This document shows positions 1 to 10,200 of a DNA stretch of 64,000 nucleotides, piece after piece. The notes below the pieces were generated by a model. It had not been told where the DNA came from. It saw only the letters and a program-made list of their open reading frames with translations, and ran no database searches. The stretch comes from an uncultured Flavobacteriaceae bacterium (GTDB taxonomy: Bacteria; Bacteroidota; Bacteroidia; Flavobacteriales; Flavobacteriaceae). Each line of letters begins with the position of its first letter. The first letter of the stretch is position 1. The DNA lies in contig CANLWG010000001.1 in assembly GCA_947494715.1 (NCBI GenBank), positions 1-64,000 on the forward strand, in the 5' to 3' direction. The translations under genes and the position numbers were made by a program.

Positions 1-522
1 AGCGACGTCGACGACGGCTTCGACGTTAACGACGAGATCGACGACCCTGCGAACGACCTTCCGGACACGGACGGCACTGAGGACGTTAACTATAGGGACC
101 TTGACGACGACGGCGACGGGATCGACACGCCGGACGAGGACGCGGACAACGACGGGGATCCCACGGACGACGATACGGACAACGATGGAACACCCAACTA
201 CCTCGACCCGGATAATAAAGTAGAGGTAAATCAATTGGTTACTCCTAACGAAGACGGGGATAATGACTTCCTTTTTATAAGAGGACTTGAATTAGTGGAT
301 AATAACTCGATACAGATTTTCAATAGATGGGGAGTAAAAGTATATGAGGGAACCAATTATAACAACCAAAACAATGTTTTTGATGGAAGGTCAAAAGGGA
401 GGTCTACACTAAGTGCAAATGACTATCTTCCGGCAGGGGTATATTTTTATATATTTGAATACCAATTGGCAGGGTCACAAAGCCGCACTGTCGAAGATGG
501 TTACCTATACATTAGTAAATGA
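1..522 (+). CDS. Gliding motility-associated C-terminal domain protein (type B T9SS cargo), 3' part
   Basis: The reading frame is open from base 1, so the gene starts outside the window; 173 C-terminal residues are visible. Residues 1-70 are an Asp-rich stretch (repeated D-x-D-x-D-G and PDxxDxDNDG motifs) of the thrombospondin type 3-like calcium-binding kind. Residues 77-173 are a CHU_C/type B sorting domain: LVTPNEDGDND, then IFNRWGVKVYEG, then GVYFYIFEY and a final GYLYISK. In this family the domain directs export by T9SS and attachment to the cell surface. The first 210 bases are strikingly GC-rich and use gac for nearly every Asp, whereas the sorting domain is AT-rich. The stop overlaps the PorP/SprF start (ATGA). 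Same family as the cargo at 19061-21070. Confidence 0.9.
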   Translation, partial: SDVDDGFDVNDEIDDPANDLPDTDGTEDVNYRDLDDDGDGIDTPDEDADNDGDPTDDDTDNDGTPNYLDPDNKVEVNQLVTPNEDGDNDFLFIRGLELVDNNSIQIFNRWGVKVYEGTNYNNQNNVFDGRSKGRSTLSANDYLPAGVYFYIFEYQLAGSQSRTVEDGYLYISK

Positions 523-1490
523 TATTGAGACTGAATATGACTAAACTTAAGAGTTTACTGGCAAGTGGTTTTTTTGTCCTCATTTTTATACATGAGGTGG
601 CTGGACAACAGGATGCGCAATATACGCAGTACATGTACAATACGATGACAGTGAACCCTGGATATGCCGGGTCAAGAGGTCAACTTAGTTTAGCTGCCTT
701 ATACCGTTCCCAATGGGTAGGATTGGATGGGGCGCCCGAAACGTTCACCTTAAACCTTCATTCACCTATTAGAAACAGCAAATTGGGTTACGGTATCTCC
801 GTAGTAAATGATAATATTGGTGACGGGGTTGTTTCCGAAACCTATTTGGATGCCATGATATCATATACCATAGATGTGTCCTTGGATGCGAAACTATCCT
901 TTGGATTGAAAGTGGGCGGAAATTTTCTTAGTTTGGACTTCAATGGGTTAAATAATTTTGATGATGAACCAATAGCTGGCGATAATATTGACAATAGGTT
1001 CTCGCCAAATTTTGGCTTGGGGGTATATTACCATACAGACAGATTTTATGCAGGGCTATCAGCTCCGAATATATTGGAGACCGATTACTTCGATAACTCC
1101 CAAAGAGATGCCAATTCAGTACAGTTTCTTTCTCAGGAAAGAATCAATTTTTATTTGATAACCGGATATGTATTCGACTTGAATAGCAATCTTAAGTTTA
1201 AACCAGCGTTGTTGACCAAAGTCGTGGGAGGGGCTCCTTTGCAATTAGATCTTTCCGCTAGCTTTTTGTTCAATGAAAAATTTTCTTTTGGAGCCGCCTA
1301 TCGCTGGGATGCGGCTGTGAGTGGTTTGCTCGGGTTTCAGATAACAGATCAGTTAATGTTGGGACTGGCATATGATAGGGAAACTACAGATTTGGGAGGT
1401 ACCCAATTTAACGATGGATCTTTTGAGGTGTTTTTGAGGGTTGAATTGGTAAAATCCTTCCAAAGATTGGTATCACCCCGTTTCTTTTAA
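519..1490 (+). CDS. PorP/SprF family type IX secretion system membrane protein
   Basis: 323 residues with an N-terminal signal peptide (hydrophobic run before VAGQQ) and the family hallmark QQDAQYTQYMYN followed by NPGYAGSRG. The rest is alternating short strands, as expected of an outer-membrane beta-barrel, ending in a phenylalanine-rich SPRFF. PorP/SprF proteins act with T9SS to export and anchor one particular large surface protein; F. johnsoniae SprF is needed for SprB. Start 519 overlaps the upstream stop by 4 bases, so cargo and barrel are translationally coupled; an ATG at 537 would also leave an intact signal peptide. It is clearly paralogous to the gene at 21073-22026. Confidence 0.93.
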   Translation: MILRLNMTKLKSLLASGFFVLIFIHEVAGQQDAQYTQYMYNTMTVNPGYAGSRGQLSLAALYRSQWVGLDGAPETFTLNLHSPIRNSKLGYGISVVNDNIGDGVVSETYLDAMISYTIDVSLDAKLSFGLKVGGNFLSLDFNGLNNFDDEPIAGDNIDNRFSPNFGLGVYYHTDRFYAGLSAPNILETDYFDNSQRDANSVQFLSQERINFYLITGYVFDLNSNLKFKPALLTKVVGGAPLQLDLSASFLFNEKFSFGAAYRWDAAVSGLLGFQITDQLMLGLAYDRETTDLGGTQFNDGSFEVFLRVELVKSFQRLVSPRFF

Positions 1491-1500
1491 AACCGGACAA

Positions 1501-3441
1501 ATGATAAAAAAAGTACTATCACTGCTTCTAATTACGGTTCTTTCGTTTGGAGTTAAGAGTATCGCCCAAGAAAGATTGGTTACAAAGGCCAATGCAAAGT
1601 ACCAGGATTATTCCTTTAGTCCGGCAATAGACATTTACAAAAGAGTTTTGGAAAAGGGCTATGTCTCGGCAGATTTGCTAAAAAAGTTAGGGAACTCCTA
1701 TTATTTCAATGCGGACTATGCAGATGCGGCCAAAACATATGAAAGGCTGGTAAGTGAGTACCCTTCGGAAGTTGGTCCTGAATATTACTTTAGATATGCC
1801 CAAACCTTAAAGACTTTAGGTGATTACGATGGCGCAAACACAATTATGGTGAAGTTTACCGAAGTTACTACAGATGATTTAAGGGCATCTGTATATAGAG
1901 AAGAGAAAAACTATCTGGAAGAAATCAAGGAAAACTCGGGGAGATATAATATTGCTCAATTCGAGTATAACTCGCCATACTCGGATTTTGCACCGTCCTT
2001 TTACAAAGAAGGATTGATCTTTTCTTCGGATCGCGACACGGGGAATTTCGCAAGGTATAGGCACACTTGGAATGCTAAGGACTTTTTGGATCTATACAAG
2101 GTAAATGCCGACAGCATTTCAACCAATTCTGTAACAAAATTGAACGATAATGTAAATACAAGATTGCATGAATCCACTTCTATTACAACTAAGGATGGAA
2201 ATATCTTGTATTTTACAAGAAACAACTTCGTTGAAGGTAAATACAAAAAGGACGAAAAAGGAGTAATACGGCTTAAGATTTTTAAAGCGGAGCTTGTTAA
2301 TGGGGTTTGGACCAATATTGAGGAGCTTCCTTTTAATAGCGATACCTATTCCATTGCAAATCCAGCCTTGAGTCCTGATGAAAAGACATTATATTTTGCT
2401 TCTGATATGCCAGGTTCGTTAGGAGAATCCGATCTTTTTAAAGTCGCCATAAACGAGGATGGTACATATGGAACACCGGTAAATTTAGGAACTTCCATAA
2501 ATACGGAAGCAAGGGAGACATTTCCCTTTATTACAAGTGAAGAAGTGCTATACTTTTCGTCGGATGGTCATCCCGGACTGGGAGGCTTGGATGTGTTTGC
2601 TACAAAAATAGCCAAGAATAGATTAACTGGCTCGGTGGTGAATGTGGGGGAGCCGGTGAATAGTCAAAAAGACGATTTTACCTTTATCTTCAATGAAGAG
2701 ACCAGAGAGGGATATTTCGCTTCAAATAGGTCGGAAGGGCAGGGAGCTGACGATATCTATAGTTTTTTGGAGACCACTCCATTGATTTTGGATTGTAACC
2801 AACAGGTTACAGGAACGGTAAGGGACAAAATATCCAATGAGGTCCTTGTTGGCGCAACTATAAAAGTCATTGATGAGAACAATGAGGAAATCCTAACTGC
2901 TATTACCGATTCCGAAGGAAAATATTCTATTATGATCGATTGTAACCAAGGGAACTTTGTCAGAGCCTCAATGGAAGGTTATGTGCCTTCCGAAGAGTAT
3001 TTGGGCAAATCTGATGGCAAACCAAGAATAATGGACTTTTATTTGGAAAGGGATAGGATTACTGCCGGTTTCGGGGATGATTTAGCCAAATTACTGCAGT
3101 TAAGTACCATCTATTTTGATTTTGACAAATACAATATCCGCAAGGATTCAGAGGTTGAAGTAGAAAAGGTGATAGCCGCAATGGAAAAATACCCAAGTCT
3201 TAAGATTAAGGTAAACTCTCATACGGACAGTAGGGGAAAGGACTCCTATAACCTATGGCTATCACAAAAAAGAGCTGAGTCCACCGTAAATTATATGATT
3301 TCCAAAGGAATCGCATCCAATCGTTTGGAAGGTGAAGGCTTCGGGGAGACTAAACTTGTTAATCAATGTGAAAATGGAGTAAAATGTTCCAACGCGGAAC
3401 ATGAATTGAACCGAAGATCGGAATTCATTATATTGGAATAA
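1501..3441 (+). CDS. PorE-like OmpA-family protein (TPR, PD40 propeller, CarboxypepD-reg, OmpA)
   Basis: 646 residues with a signal peptide (cleavage near SIAQ). Domains in order: TPR-like helices at about residues 25-130; WD40-like PD40 propeller blades at about 150-420 (FAPSFYKEGLIFSSDRD, NPALSPDEKTLYFASD, YFSSDGHPGLGGLDVF); a carboxypeptidase-regulatory Ig-like domain at about 430-510; and a C-terminal OmpA domain from about 535 with IYFDFDKYNIR, SHTDSRG and NRRSEF, whose Asp and Arg bind peptidoglycan. This order matches PorE and related T9SS-associated proteins. It lies 10 bp after the PorP/SprF gene, probably in one operon, and likely tethers the outer-membrane part of the export or anchoring machine to peptidoglycan. 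Orthology with PorE itself is not shown. Confidence 0.88.
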   Translation: MIKKVLSLLLITVLSFGVKSIAQERLVTKANAKYQDYSFSPAIDIYKRVLEKGYVSADLLKKLGNSYYFNADYADAAKTYERLVSEYPSEVGPEYYFRYAQTLKTLGDYDGANTIMVKFTEVTTDDLRASVYREEKNYLEEIKENSGRYNIAQFEYNSPYSDFAPSFYKEGLIFSSDRDTGNFARYRHTWNAKDFLDLYKVNADSISTNSVTKLNDNVNTRLHESTSITTKDGNILYFTRNNFVEGKYKKDEKGVIRLKIFKAELVNGVWTNIEELPFNSDTYSIANPALSPDEKTLYFASDMPGSLGESDLFKVAINEDGTYGTPVNLGTSINTEARETFPFITSEEVLYFSSDGHPGLGGLDVFATKIAKNRLTGSVVNVGEPVNSQKDDFTFIFNEETREGYFASNRSEGQGADDIYSFLETTPLILDCNQQVTGTVRDKISNEVLVGATIKVIDENNEEILTAITDSEGKYSIMIDCNQGNFVRASMEGYVPSEEYLGKSDGKPRIMDFYLERDRITAGFGDDLAKLLQLSTIYFDFDKYNIRKDSEVEVEKVIAAMEKYPSLKIKVNSHTDSRGKDSYNLWLSQKRAESTVNYMISKGIASNRLEGEGFGETKLVNQCENGVKCSNAEHELNRRSEFIILE

Positions 3442-3462
3442 TAACCAACCAAATTAGTGCCT

Positions 3463-3496
3463 AAATGCAGCTTCCGTCGGTAGCTGCATTTTTTGT
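3463..3496 (+). terminator. Rho-independent terminator after the PorE-like gene
   Basis: Inverted repeat AATGCAGCT / AGCTGCATT (arms 3464-3472 and 3482-3490) with a 9-nt loop, followed by a T-rich run. It lies just after the stop of the OmpA-family gene and ends the cargo-PorP-PorE operon. Confidence 0.8.
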
Positions 3497-3729
3497 TTTT
3501 GCACCCTTTGAATACCCTTAATTTAAAGTTTCCCATTGGCAAAACAAGCTGCTTTTTAATGTTTTTCACGTAGGATTTAAAAGATTAGACACCAATATTT
3601 GGAATCTTCACAGGTGCATTATTAGGTGTACACAACAATTTTTAGGAGAGTAGGTCCCAACCGCTGTATTTTTATTAAGATTTTTACTAACATCTAAATG
3701 GGTCTAAAATTCTGGAGCCAAATCTCGGC

Positions 3730-5712
3730 ATGAAATTATTTTATCAAAATATTTTATTCATAATCTCTCTTTTCCTGACTCTACAGGTTTTTGGGCAAGA
3801 TACCTATTTGGATAACTTCAATACGGTATCTTATTCCAACAATAACGGCTCGTTGAATTATTCCACCAATTGGGTGGAGACCAACGACAACAACAACCCC
3901 AACTCGGGCAGGATACGAATTACGGGTAATGAGCTCCGTTTTGAGGATATTTCAACGAACAATAGAAGGATAACGAGATCGGCCGACTTAAGTGCTCATA
4001 GTTCTGCGGTTTTAACCTTTGATTGGCAAACATCAGGTTTGGATGGAGACTCCTCGGGTGAACGATTAAACGTACAAGTGTCTTCCAATGGGACAAGCTT
4101 TACAACTATAGGTACATTTACGGGAAGCCAAAGTGGAAGCTTTAGCCAAGACATTTCGGCATACATTTCAGCATTTACTACAATACGTTTTATCAATGCA
4201 GGAACGTGTTCGTATTGTAATTGGGAGTCCGGCGAGTTTGTTTATATAGATGATGTCCAAATTGAAGTTCCTTCTTCGAATGCTGCGCCTGTCTTAACTG
4301 GTACAGGAAATCAAACCTATTGTCCAGGGAGTTCTATTCCAATTGCGGAAACCATTAGCATAACTGATACGGACGATACATCTACCAATGCGGTGTATAT
4401 TCAGATTTCATCTGGTTATATTAATGGAGAGGATGTATTGACTTTGACAGGTACCCATCCGAATATCACTTCAAGCTGGGATGCCGTTCAAGGAGAATTA
4501 ACCTTATCAGGCCCTGCAACATATACTGAATTTGAAACGGCTATTTTGGCCGTGGAGTATTCCAGTAGCGCTACAAGTCCAACGGGTACCCGGCAATTTT
4601 CAACAACCGTAGGGGAAGCCAACTATTTACCGGCGACCGGACATTATTATGAATTTGTGGATCAAGTAGGTATAACATGGACCGCTGCCAATACCGCGGC
4701 AAGTGCAAGGACCTATTTTGGATTGCAAGGCTACTTGGCTACCTTGACTTCGCAAGCGGAAGCTGACTTTTCTGGCTCCCAGGCAACAGGGGTTGGATGG
4801 ATAGGAGGAAGTGATGCAGCGACAGAAGGCGTTTGGGAATGGGTAACAGGCCCTGAAGCGGGTACGGTTTTTTGGAACGGTGCCATTGGAGGCAGTTCCC
4901 CAAATTTTGCCTTTTGGAATACCAATGAGCCCAATCAATCCGGGAACGAGGATTATGCCCATATTACCCATCCAAATGTTAACCCTAATGGTTCTTGGAA
5001 CGATTTATCCAATACGGGTGCTGCGTCGGGAAATTACCAACCGCAGGGCTATGTGGTAGAATATGGAGGAACTCCAGGGGACCCCGTACTTAGCATAACG
5101 GCAACAACAACTATCACTATTGAACCCATACCAACGATAACCAGTACTACACCGGGATCTCGTTGTGGTTCAGGCACCGTTACTTTGGGAGCTACTGCTT
5201 CGGCCGGAACCGTCAACTGGTATGCAACTGCAACAGGAGGCAGTTCTCTGGGAACTGGTACTAGTTTTGTTACACCCAGTATCTCGAGCACCACAACGTA
5301 TTACGTAGATGCTACCAGCAATGGATGTACCACAGCTGCCAGAACGGCAATTATGGCCACTATAAATACCGGCCCATCCATAACCACCCAACCCGTGAAT
5401 AGCACAATTTGTCCAGGATGCAGTACCACTTTTACCGTAACGGCATCGAATACAGATACCTACCAGTGGCAGTTTTTTAATGGTTCCATCTGGCTAAATT
5501 TGACCGATACTGGAATCCACGGTGGTACAACCACAGATACGCTCATTATTACCAATGTCAGACCCTTGGACAATGGCAATCAATACAGGGTACAGGTATC
5601 CAATTCAGCACTTACGTGCAGTCCGGTAACTTCTGTCATAGCAGTGTTAACGGTGAACACCTCTGCACTGATTACCAATAGGAGAATAACCTATCGAGTC
5701 GATAAAAATTAA
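3730..5712 (+). CDS. Secreted protein with C-type-lectin-like and Ig-like domains, unusual C-terminus
   Basis: 660 residues with a signal peptide (hydrophobic run ending LQVFGQ). Residues about 25-180 look like a jelly-roll/MAM-type domain. Residues about 185-300 are an Ig-like region. Residues about 303-450 are a C-type-lectin-like domain: GHYYEFV, WIGGSD, NEPNQSGNEDYA and GSWND. The EPN and WND tripeptides match the calcium/sugar-binding motifs of mannose-type lectins. Two more Ig-like domains follow, the first an Ig_7-type with NWYATATGG. The protein ends in TSALITNRRITYRVDKN, which is neither a recognisable type A nor type B sorting domain but nearly repeats the end of the next protein. 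Likely role: surface carbohydrate binding or adhesion (inferred). Confidence 0.82.
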   Translation: MKLFYQNILFIISLFLTLQVFGQDTYLDNFNTVSYSNNNGSLNYSTNWVETNDNNNPNSGRIRITGNELRFEDISTNNRRITRSADLSAHSSAVLTFDWQTSGLDGDSSGERLNVQVSSNGTSFTTIGTFTGSQSGSFSQDISAYISAFTTIRFINAGTCSYCNWESGEFVYIDDVQIEVPSSNAAPVLTGTGNQTYCPGSSIPIAETISITDTDDTSTNAVYIQISSGYINGEDVLTLTGTHPNITSSWDAVQGELTLSGPATYTEFETAILAVEYSSSATSPTGTRQFSTTVGEANYLPATGHYYEFVDQVGITWTAANTAASARTYFGLQGYLATLTSQAEADFSGSQATGVGWIGGSDAATEGVWEWVTGPEAGTVFWNGAIGGSSPNFAFWNTNEPNQSGNEDYAHITHPNVNPNGSWNDLSNTGAASGNYQPQGYVVEYGGTPGDPVLSITATTTITIEPIPTITSTTPGSRCGSGTVTLGATASAGTVNWYATATGGSSLGTGTSFVTPSISSTTTYYVDATSNGCTTAARTAIMATINTGPSITTQPVNSTICPGCSTTFTVTASNTDTYQWQFFNGSIWLNLTDTGIHGGTTTDTLIITNVRPLDNGNQYRVQVSNSALTCSPVTSVIAVLTVNTSALITNRRITYRVDKN

Positions 5713-5717
5713 GTGGA

Positions 5718-6713
5718 TTGACAAGTTTTACTTTCTTCCGAATTATTTTTATAGGTAGTATACTCTTTTGTTGTCCATTATACGGACAAAATATAGCTCC
5801 AATAGCTGCGGATGATGTATACACCGGATACTTGAATAGAACTATAACGATTGATGCGTTAAACGGTGTTCTTGCCAATGATACTGATTCAGATGGAGGT
5901 GTACTGTCCGTTAACCCTACACCTATCATTTCACCCATTACCGGTATATTGACTTTGGGAAATGATGGAAGCTTTGCGTTTGTTCCCCAGACCGGTTTTG
6001 TTGGGAATGTGACTTTTGATTATGAAGTTTGTGATGATGGAACGGCGAACCAATTGGTATCCCAGTTTGATTTTGATACTTCAACATTGACCGCCGCAAC
6101 GGTTGGCCCGGATGCCACTACCATTAATTCAATTGCAGTGCAGACAGCATGCGGTGTACGGATAGGCTCGGGAGCTGGCGGAAGTACAGGTTTGGATATT
6201 ACCATTCCCAATACGGCAGGTATTTTCAACTTCTCCAGTTTTAGAATAGAATTTGACTATCAGGATAATGAAGGTACTGCGGATATCATCACAGGAGGAA
6301 ACTTTAGGATATATCATATCACAGGAAATCAACTAGGAGTGTCGATTACCGTAATAAATAACAGTACAGGGCTTAGTACCACGTATACCAGAACTCTTGG
6401 AAATTTTCTTAGTGGAAATGTCACCTACATCGTGGAATATGATGAACTAACAGGCGATATCACGTATACAGCAAATGGAACCACAGCCACCATAAGTAAT
6501 GTGGCCCCGGATTATTCACCCCTAGATACCAATCTGGCAACTGCACCGATTGTGGGCAGATTCATGGATAATTCCGGAGGGCCGGATCCGTCTCTCTGTA
6601 AAATTGCCATAACGGATACTAGTAAATTATGTGATATTGGTACGGTAAACATCAATATTACAACCTCTTTAATTACCAACAAACGTATTACATACAGAGT
6701 AAATCCAGACTAA
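5718..6713 (+). CDS. Secreted protein with Ig/cadherin-like and jelly-roll-like domains
   Basis: 331 residues, TTG start 5 bp after the previous stop; no in-frame ATG would preserve the signal peptide, which probably ends at PLYGQ. Residues about 26-100 form a tandem-Ig/cadherin-like domain (PIAADDVYTGY, VLANDTDSDGG, GFVGNVTFDYEVCDDG). Residues about 105-310 look like a concanavalin/LamG-type beta sandwich (FRIEFDYQDNEG, VTYIVEYDELTGDITY), based on composition only. It ends in TSLITNKRITYRVNPD, nearly identical to the C-terminus of the preceding protein. The 5-bp gap implies co-transcription and coupled expression with the lectin-like protein. Function unknown; probably surface-exposed. Confidence 0.75.
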   Translation: MTSFTFFRIIFIGSILFCCPLYGQNIAPIAADDVYTGYLNRTITIDALNGVLANDTDSDGGVLSVNPTPIISPITGILTLGNDGSFAFVPQTGFVGNVTFDYEVCDDGTANQLVSQFDFDTSTLTAATVGPDATTINSIAVQTACGVRIGSGAGGSTGLDITIPNTAGIFNFSSFRIEFDYQDNEGTADIITGGNFRIYHITGNQLGVSITVINNSTGLSTTYTRTLGNFLSGNVTYIVEYDELTGDITYTANGTTATISNVAPDYSPLDTNLATAPIVGRFMDNSGGPDPSLCKIAITDTSKLCDIGTVNINITTSLITNKRITYRVNPD

Positions 6714-7243
6714 ATTTTCTCATGGAAAACCTGGATTTTTTAAGTTTTTTCCCACAGAAAAGTACTCCGAAAGTGCCACTATAATTGACTTCATCGACCA
6801 ATGAATTTCTCGAAAAAAAGGAAAATTAATCGATAAAGACTTCAGCTTTTTGAACCTATGCATTGCAATTTAACACTTACACAACATTTATTTTCCTAGG
6901 GTATCCGTTAGGTTAATTTTGTAAAGTGTAATAGAACCATCGTGTTCCTAGGAACTAAATATCAATGGTTTGTCACACCCCAAACATGAATAGCTTGACC
7001 AAATTTATGAAGAAGTTTCGCCAAGGAGAAACAATAATGGCCCTTTGGGTAAAAATCGACCCTACCAATCCATTTCATTTTCTTTCCAGCAAGACTTTTG
7101 TACTTAACCAATTATAGTGGTACAAAAGGTTTATTCTATTTAAATCATGGGGCAATATGTACAAAAGATTAATCCGTCAATTGCACAAGGCCGTAAAAAG
7201 GCCTTTGGAAGCATAAAAAAACATTTTAAGTAAAGATATAACC
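6714..7243. other. 530-bp intergenic region before the giant repeat gene
   Basis: No convincing gene. It holds a TAATTTTG element at 6914-6921 that fits the Bacteroidota -7 consensus (no clear -33 TTG), a 12-bp perfect palindrome at 6944-6955, and a small hairpin AAGGCC/GGCCTT at 7187-7205 close to the giant gene's start. If the -7 element is used, the giant gene has a leader of about 300 nt. A 43-codon ORF at 6986-7117 has no recognisable features. Confidence 0.5.
6944..6955. promoter_or_regulatory. Perfect 12-bp palindrome, possible operator
   Basis: GTTCCTAGGAAC is a perfect dyad about 23 bp downstream of the TAATTTTG element at 6914-6921. A related TTCCTAGG half occurs near 6892-6900. 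This is a plausible dimer-binding site controlling the giant surface gene; no regulator can be named. Confidence 0.3.
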
Positions 7244-10200
7244 ATGGATAAGAGAATCTTACTACTCATTTTTCTGATATCCGGATTTGCATATTCGCAA
7301 ACCACGGTTACGCTACAAGATCAGTGTAATTGCGAGGTTTTAAGCGGTACTGCTGTTACAAACTCGGGATCAATATCCCCTGGAGGAGCGGATACAGGGG
7401 ACATCTATGTAAATACTAATACAGGTACCATCTACTTCTGGGATGGAGATTCATGGGAACTGACATCTACGGATAGTCAACAAATTCTGGATTTCAGCTT
7501 CAATCCAGCAACCCGTGAACTTACCTTGGAATTGGAGAATGGCGGTGCCCCCATTACGGTTACTTTACCTTCTGATACATTGACCTCTTTGACATTGAAC
7601 GGCAACAGCCTGGAATATTTGGACGAGGACAACAATACGAACGTGATCCCGCTGAATGTGGGCAACCTTGCCCTTGGGGCGGACGGCAACAGCCTGGACT
7701 ATACCGACGAGGCCGGCGCGCTGACCAATATCCCTTTGAATGTGGGAAGCCTGGCCTTCAACCCTGCGACCCGTGAGCTGACCTATACGGACGAGGAGGG
7801 CACCCCTACGGTGATTACCCTTCCCTCGGACTTTTTGACCTCTCTGACATTGAACGGCAACAGCCTCGAGTATTTGGACGAGGACAACAATACGAACGTG
7901 ATCCCGTTGAACGTGGGCAACCTTGCCCTTGGTGCGGACGGCAACTCGCTGGACTATACCGACGAGGCCGGCGCGCTGACCAATATCCCTTTGAACGTTG
8001 GGAGCCTGGCCTTCAACCCTGCCGCACGTGAGCTTACCTATACCGATGAGGAGGGCACCCCAACGGTGATTACCCTTCCCTCGGACTTTTTGACCAGCCT
8101 GACGCTTAACGGCAACAGCCTTGAATATGTGGACGAGGACAACAATACGAACGTGATCCCGCTGAACGTGGGCAATTTGGCATTAGGGGCCAACGGTAAC
8201 TCGCTGGACTATACGGACGAGGCGGGCGCGCTGACCAACATCCCTTTGAACGTTGGAAGTCTGGCCTTCAACCCTGCCACGCGGGAGCTTACCTATACCG
8301 ATGAGGAGGGTACCCCAACGGTGATAACGTTGCCTTCAGAAACTATTACTACTCTTTCAACCTTGGATGGCATAACCTATACGTATACCTCCGAGGATAC
8401 TACTGCCACTTCCTTTGACGGGACTGATGATCAAAATGCAGCCCAGGTTTCACTTAGCCCAAATATTGATGTAGATGGCGATCTTACGGATGAAACCAAT
8501 GTTCAAGAGGCTATACAGGATTTGGCCAACAACAGCAGTGATAATCAAAATCTAACAGGAGCCACTCTTGATGGAAGTAATGAGCTACAGATAGATATTG
8601 AACGAGGCAGTTCAACCAATGTGGATCTTTCCTCTTTGAGTGAAACTGTGGTTGCCGGAACTGGAGCTATTACGGTCAACGATGATGGCAATGGGAACTA
8701 TACCGTAAATTCCACAGATCCTGATGAGGATTTGACCAACGAACTTACCTTGATAGGTGTTGGTGCACCAGCCGTAACCCCAAGTAACAGTGGGGTAACC
8801 TATGTGGATAGCTCGGCTGGACAATTATATATTTATGATGGAGCTACTTGGAATGCAGTTGGAGGAAGTGCCACCCCGGACTTGGATGGAGTGATAGGCA
8901 ACGAGGTAGTGGACGTCACCAATGGGACCTTGGTACGTTCCGGTGCGGGTACGACGGTATCCCCGTATACCTTGGGCGTAGCGGATGGAGGGATTACCAC
9001 CACGCAAATATTGGACGGTACGATAGCTTCCGGCGATATAGGAACGGATGCAGTGAACGCAGGGACCATAAATCCCGATGTGGCCGGAAACGGTCTTACC
9101 CAGAACGCCAGTGGGGCATTGGAAGTGGACGTTACCGGTCTGGCCGATGGCAGCGTAACCTCGCCGAACAGCACGATAACACTTACGGGCACGCCTGCCA
9201 ATTCCCTTTTTGAGGACGTTGGCCTTGATGTAGACGTAACGGCCCTTTCAGGAGATGGCAGTATCACCTCCCCGAACGGGACAGTGACCTTGACCGGTAC
9301 CCCCGCGAACTCATTGTTGGAAAATGTAGGCTTTGACGTAAACGAGTCGGCCCTTGCCGACGGCAGCGTAACCTCGCCGAACAGCACGATAACTTTAACA
9401 GGTACACCTGCCAATTCAATTTTCGAGGATATTGGACTGGATGTCGACGTAACTTCACTATCCGGCGATGGAAGTATTACCTCTCCCAACGGGACAGTGA
9501 CCTTGACCGGTACTCCCGCGAACTCATTGTTGGAGAATGTAGGATTGGATGTCAATGAATCCGCTTTGGCCGATGGCAGCGTGACCTCCCCGAACAGCAC
9601 GATAACCTTGGGGGGTACCCCTGCGAACTCATTGTTCGAGGACGTGACGCTCGATGTGGACGTAACGGCCCTTTCGGGAGATGGTAGCATCACCTCACCT
9701 AACGGTACGGTTACCTTGGGCGGTACCCCTGCAAACTCTTTGTTGGAGAATGTCACCCTTGATGTGGACGTAACTGCACTTTCGGGCGATGGAAGTATCA
9801 CCTCGCCGAACGGGACAGTGACCTTGACCGGTACCCCCGCGAACTCCTTGTTGGAGAATGTAGGCCTTGATGTGAACGAATCCGCATTGGCCGATGGCAG
9901 CGTAACCTCGCCGAACAGCACTATAACCTTGGGGGGTACCCCCGCGAACTCCTTGTTCGAGGACATAACGCTCGATGTGGACGTAACGGCCCTTTCGGGA
10001 GATGGTAGCATCACCTCACCTAACGGTACGGTTACCTTGGGAGGCACTCCGGCGAACTCATTATTGGAGAATGTCACCCTTGACGTGGATGTAACTGCAC
10101 TTTCAGGTGATGGATCTATTACTTCGCCGAACGGCACGGTAACCCTTACCGGGACCCCTGCGAACTCCTTGTTGGAGGATGTAGGTTTCGATGTCGACGT

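Noticed and set aside
1-210. Contamination or assembly artefact at the window start
   Set aside because: The frame continues without a break into the sorting domain, and the repeat is of a type expected there; biased codons alone are not enough.
4627-4971. Minus-strand ORFs within the lectin-like gene
   Set aside because: Shadows of a coding gene with clear domains; no starts or context of their own.
6986-7117. 43-codon ORF in the intergenic region
   Set aside because: No recognisable domain, no clear ribosome binding site and no promoter specific to it; could be chance.
7187-7205. AAGGCC/GGCCTT hairpin as terminator or riboswitch
   Set aside because: Only six pairs, no T-run, and no conserved aptamer pattern seen.
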